Shown in pieces: positions 5,985 through 6,959 of a DNA stretch of 6,959 nucleotides. Below the pieces are notes generated by a model that saw only the letters and a list, made by a program, of their open reading frames with translations, did no database searches and was not told the origin of the DNA. The stretch comes from Planctomycetota bacterium (GTDB lineage: Bacteria; Planctomycetota; PLA2; JAEUHO01). Position 1 is the first letter of the stretch. Each line of letters opens with the position of its first letter. The translations under genes were made by a program, and so were the position numbers. The DNA lies in NCBI GenBank assembly GCA_024639415.1, contig JAHEIK010000027.1, positions 10,044 through 17,002 of the forward strand, in the 5' to 3' direction.

Positions 5985-6740
5985 TCAATCCTCGACGAAG
6001 AGGCCGGCGGGCTTCTTCTTGTTCGCCTTCCAGAAGTCGTGCCACTCGGCAGGATCCCCGATCCTCTGGCCGGTGATCTCGTTGAGGGCTCGGATCAGCG
6101 GCTCGGCGAGCGCCTTCCAGCGCTTCTCGGTCTCGACGCCGGCCTGCTGCCCTCGCGGCGGCTCGAAGCGCTGCATCAGCTTGATGAGCGTCTCCACGAC
6201 CGTCACGCGCTTCTTCGAGCTCTTGAAGCTCCCGAGCGCCGCGATGGCGAGCCCGCCCGCCTCGTAGTCCTTGGCCTTCTCCGCCAGCTCGAACAGGTCC
6301 TTGAGCGCGCCGTCCGGCGCCAGCTTGTCGACCGCCGCGAGCACCGCCTTCTGCTGATCGGTGGCGGCCTCGGTCTTGGGACCGGGCATGTGCTTCCTGA
6401 GCTGCTTGTACGCACCCTTCGAGTCGTTCAGCTCCCCCAGCGCGGCGATGCTCGCGCCGTGCGCAGCCGCGAGATGCTTCGACTTGAGGATCGAGCCCAG
6501 CTCCTTCTGCAGCTTCCCGCGCAGTCCCTTGTCCGTGATGCCGTTGTGCGCGGCGACGGCCTTCTTGGCCTGCGCTTCCAGCGCGGTCGTGTCCTTGGCC
6601 TTGCGCGACGCCGCCATCTCGGCCACGAGCGTCTTGGCGGACTCGAGCTTGCCGGCATCGTCGGCCGCGAATGCGGCCACGGCGGGAAGAACGAGGACGA
6701 GCGCAGCCGCCGAGGCTGCGAATACGGACCAACGTGCCAT
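5985..6740 (-). CDS. Secreted HEAT-like helical-repeat protein, planctomycete style
   Basis: 251 residues from ATG at 6740. A GTG at 6749 is in frame but lies inside the ribosome site GGAGGTGA (6753-6746), which sits eight bases before the ATG, so ATG is the real start. Residues 1-25 are a signal peptide ending AFA. The mature part is Lys/Ala-rich and mostly helical. Two segments resemble each other, residues 94-118 (HGASIAALGELNDSK) and 161-189 (GGLAIAALGSFKSSK), consistent with degenerate HEAT-type helix pairs. The C-terminal part has LNEITGQRIGDPAEW followed by HDFWKANKKK, an ending I associate with secreted helical-repeat proteins of Planctomycetota. Probably a periplasmic or surface scaffold or binding protein; partner unknown. 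It is first in the run of - strand genes and shares a divergent promoter region with the gene at 6823. Confidence 0.9.
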   Translation of the reverse strand: MARWSVFAASAAALVLVLPAVAAFAADDAGKLESAKTLVAEMAASRKAKDTTALEAQAKKAVAAHNGITDKGLRGKLQKELGSILKSKHLAAAHGASIAALGELNDSKGAYKQLRKHMPGPKTEAATDQQKAVLAAVDKLAPDGALKDLFELAEKAKDYEAGGLAIAALGSFKSSKKRVTVVETLIKLMQRFEPPRGQQAGVETEKRWKALAEPLIRALNEITGQRIGDPAEWHDFWKANKKKPAGLFVED

Positions 6741-6822
6741 CAGATTCACCTCCGCAGGTCTACCTGCCCCGCAGCCTACGTCGGCCCGCCCCTACAATCG
6801 AAGGCATGTCGGAGGCCCCGCC
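6741..6822. promoter_or_regulatory. Divergent intergenic region with -10-like box and dyad
   Basis: These 82 bases lie between two start codons facing away from each other. TACAAT at 6793-6798 is a good -10 box for the rightward gene, placing the transcript start near 6805, but no -35 match is seen 17 bases upstream. For the leftward gene the ribosome site GGAGGTGA (6753-6746) is strong; TAGGCT on the - strand (6779-6774) is a weak -10 candidate. Between them, GCAGGT-CT-ACCTGC (6754-6767) is a perfect 6-base-arm dyad abutting that ribosome site, which could be an operator or, in the leftward transcript, a small hairpin beside the ribosome site. Confidence 0.5.
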
Positions 6823-6959
6823 ATGACCGCCCGAATCTCCCTCGCCCTCGCCGGCCTGATCCTCGTCCTGGCCCTGCTTGCCCCCACCGGGAGCGGAGCG
6901 GAGTTGGAGGACGCCGCGTGGAAGGAAGCGCGCAAGCAGGCACGCAAGTACATGGGCCG
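6823..6959 (+). CDS. N-terminal part of a secreted protein of unknown function (3' end outside window)
   Basis: ATG at 6823 is preceded by GGAGG (6811-6815) at a seven-base spacing, and the frame is open to the window edge, giving 45 codons. The first 26 or so residues are a signal peptide (MTARISLALAGLILVLALLA, then PTGSGA). The visible mature start, ELEDAAWKEARKQARKYMG, is charged and helical, similar in feel to the helical-repeat protein transcribed in the opposite direction, so it may be another secreted helical protein. Too little is present to name a family. Confidence 0.8.
   Translation, partial: MTARISLALAGLILVLALLAPTGSGAELEDAAWKEARKQARKYMG

Noticed and set aside
5968..6732. 254-codon - strand frame overlapping the helical-repeat gene
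   Set aside because: Arg/Gly-rich shifted reading of the same DNA; the other frame has the ribosome site, signal peptide and sensible residues.
1..6959. CRISPR array, tRNA, rRNA, insertion sequence or phage genes
   Set aside because: No regularly spaced repeats, cloverleaf-like segment, transposase or terminal inverted repeats were found by reading; composition looks even across the window.

Overview
The window is GC-rich (roughly two thirds G+C by eye) and densely coded, with seven complete protein genes, one gene cut at each end, no stretch over about 120 bases without a gene, and no RNA gene, mobile element or CRISPR array that I can see. The organism is a free-living, probably environmental, Gram-negative-type bacterium. 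The style of the secreted helical-repeat protein (a Leu-Asn-x-(Leu/Ile)-Thr-Gly-Gln signature followed by a Trp-x-x-x-Trp-Lys-x-Asn-Lys end) together with a secreted SMP-30 lactonase suggests Planctomycetota. That placement is an inference from protein style; Myxococcota or another high-GC phylum cannot be excluded.

Layout. (1) Bases 1-2201, + strand: the 3' end of one ABC exporter half-transporter followed, with a GTGA overlap, by a complete second half-transporter. Their ATPase motifs are degenerate in complementary positions, which is the signature of a heterodimeric exporter with one active and one degenerate ATP site. (2) 2210-3100, - strand: a tandem PilZ-domain protein, converging on the exporter with only 8 bases between stop codons. 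The first PilZ has an intact c-di-GMP binding signature and the second does not. (3) 3101-3211: a divergent intergenic region. (4) 3212-4153, + strand: a secreted SMP-30/gluconolactonase-like beta-propeller enzyme, whose 3' end overlaps the next gene tail to tail by 53 bases. (5) 4101-6740, - strand: four genes in one direction which, in transcription order, are a secreted HEAT-like helical protein, a small DUF6504-like protein, a single-pass membrane protein with a possible Mog1/PsbP-like outer domain and a long Pro-rich cytoplasmic tail, and an acylphosphatase. The first two are 13 bases apart; the others are separated by about 60 bases, so read-through is possible but not proven. (6) 6741-6822: a second divergent intergenic region with a good -10-like box and a dyad. 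(7) 6823-6959, + strand: the start of another secreted protein, cut by the window edge.

How the genes fit together. The only firm functional partnership is the two ABC subunits. The PilZ protein implies c-di-GMP signalling in this cell, but nothing links it directly to its neighbours. The run of genes on the - strand mixes envelope proteins of unknown role with a housekeeping enzyme. I see no coherent new defence or mobile system here. The most unusual items are the double PilZ with a degenerate second domain, the membrane protein with its Pro-rich tail, and an 18-base near-perfect palindrome just upstream of the acylphosphatase.
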